A DNA stretch of 6,111 bases from positions 1 through 6,111 of the forward strand of contig QWPO01000138.1 in NCBI GenBank assembly GCA_003669255.1, in the 5' to 3' direction. The notes below the pieces were generated by a model. The model had not been told where the DNA came from, did not search any database, and saw only the letters and a list, made by a program, of their open reading frames with translations. Shown one piece after another: positions 5,856 to 6,111 of the stretch. The translations under genes and the position numbers were made by a program. The stretch's first letter is position 1. Each line of letters begins with the position of its first letter. Source of the DNA: Planctomycetota bacterium. Its GTDB lineage: Bacteria; Planctomycetota; Planctomycetia; Pirellulales; UBA1268.

Positions 5856-5861
5856 CTCCTC
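5856..5861 (-). promoter_or_regulatory. Shine-Dalgarno site of the 10-helix membrane protein gene
   Basis: GAGGAG on the minus strand is a strong ribosome binding site. The spacing is 4 nt to the ATG at 5851 and 7 nt to the ATG at 5848. The usual optimum favours the second Met, which would shorten the protein by one residue. Confidence 0.7.
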
Positions 5862-5894
5862 GCGGATTCCGAACGTGGGCAAGCATACCCCGGC

Positions 5895-6111
5895 TCACCG
5901 CGAGCGGCGGCCGAGGGCGTCGAGCGTCGCGGCCCCGACCTCCTCCACGCTGATCAGCCGCATGCAGTCGTGGTGGCGGAGCGGACACTCGCCGCGATCG
6001 CAGGGAGAGCAGGGGAGCTCGCGGCGGATTTCCACGCATCTCCCCGGGTCGGACCGGCCGACCCGGGGATCGGTGGGCCCGAGCAATGCCACGGTGGGCA
6101 CGCCGAAGCCG
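5895..6111 (-). CDS. Glycosyltransferase family 9 (heptosyltransferase-like) protein, C-terminal part
   Basis: The frame is open to the right edge and stops with TGA at 5897-5895, leaving about 71 C-terminal residues. They read GFGVPTVALLGPTDP, then an LPCSPCDRGECP segment, HHDCMRLIS and VEEVGAATLDAL. The VPTVALLGPTDP loop and the CSPC...CP..HH.CM cluster followed by ISVEEV are characteristic of GT9 enzymes related to lipopolysaccharide heptosyltransferases (WaaC/WaaF/RfaF). These transfer ADP-heptose or a similar sugar to lipopolysaccharide core at the cytoplasmic face of the inner membrane. The acceptor here cannot be told, and the N-terminal acceptor domain is outside the window. A GTG at 6101 is internal, not the start, because the similarity continues upstream of it. 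Confidence 0.85.
   Translation of the reverse strand, partial: GFGVPTVALLGPTDPRVGRSDPGRCVEIRRELPCSPCDRGECPLRHHDCMRLISVEEVGAATLDALGRRSR

Noticed and set aside
4070..5953. 627-codon plus-strand open frame across queE, the hairpin cluster and the membrane protein gene
   Set aside because: It covers two well-supported genes in other frames, is dominated by Arg, Ala and His, and crosses three hairpin repeats. It is typical of a shadow frame in high-GC DNA.

Overview
The window is high-GC and gene-dense and looks like bacterial chromosome, most likely from a planctomycete. The grounds are a secreted protein with a PEP-CTERM tail of planctomycete style, a GT9 (heptosyltransferase-like) gene implying a Gram-negative type envelope, and the general character of the genes. 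The lineage is inference; no marker gene such as an rRNA is present.

Left part (1-2552, all minus strand). A 22-codon N-terminal fragment, possibly a coproporphyrinogen III oxidase-like protein, lies at the left edge, just downstream of a complete xylose-isomerase-like TIM-barrel sugar isomerase/epimerase gene. To the right, a strong intrinsic terminator (1187-1230) ends transcription of a 427-residue secreted PEP-CTERM protein. The 239 bp upstream of that gene hold no gene, but contain a 13-bp palindrome and four copies of a 13-bp direct repeat spaced 21, 21 and 19 bp.

Middle part (2792-4667). This is a 7-deazaguanine (queuosine precursor) cluster: queF on the minus strand, diverging from queC-queE on the plus strand. 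QueE makes 7-carboxy-7-deazaguanine, QueC converts it to preQ0, and QueF reduces preQ0 to preQ1 for tRNA modification. The earlier enzymes (QueD, GTP cyclohydrolase I) are not in the window. The divergent starts are only 18 bp apart, and the queF start codon lies in a perfect 12-bp tandem duplication (MSTN-MSTN).

Right part (4668-6111). The 134-bp gap between convergent queE and the next gene is almost filled by three REP-like hairpin units. Each is 25 nt: a GTAG tetranucleotide directly 5' of a 21-nt hairpin, in alternating orientation (-,+,-), with compensatory stem changes between units. Next, on the minus strand, is a predicted 10-helix membrane protein made of two halves about 55% identical to each other, whose loop charges suggest opposite membrane orientation. 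The window ends in the C-terminal part of a GT9 glycosyltransferase gene that reads toward the membrane protein gene, 43 bp away.

The most notable items are the REP-like trio, the duplicated membrane protein and the phased direct repeats. I see no CRISPR array, tRNA, rRNA, complete insertion sequence or defence system.
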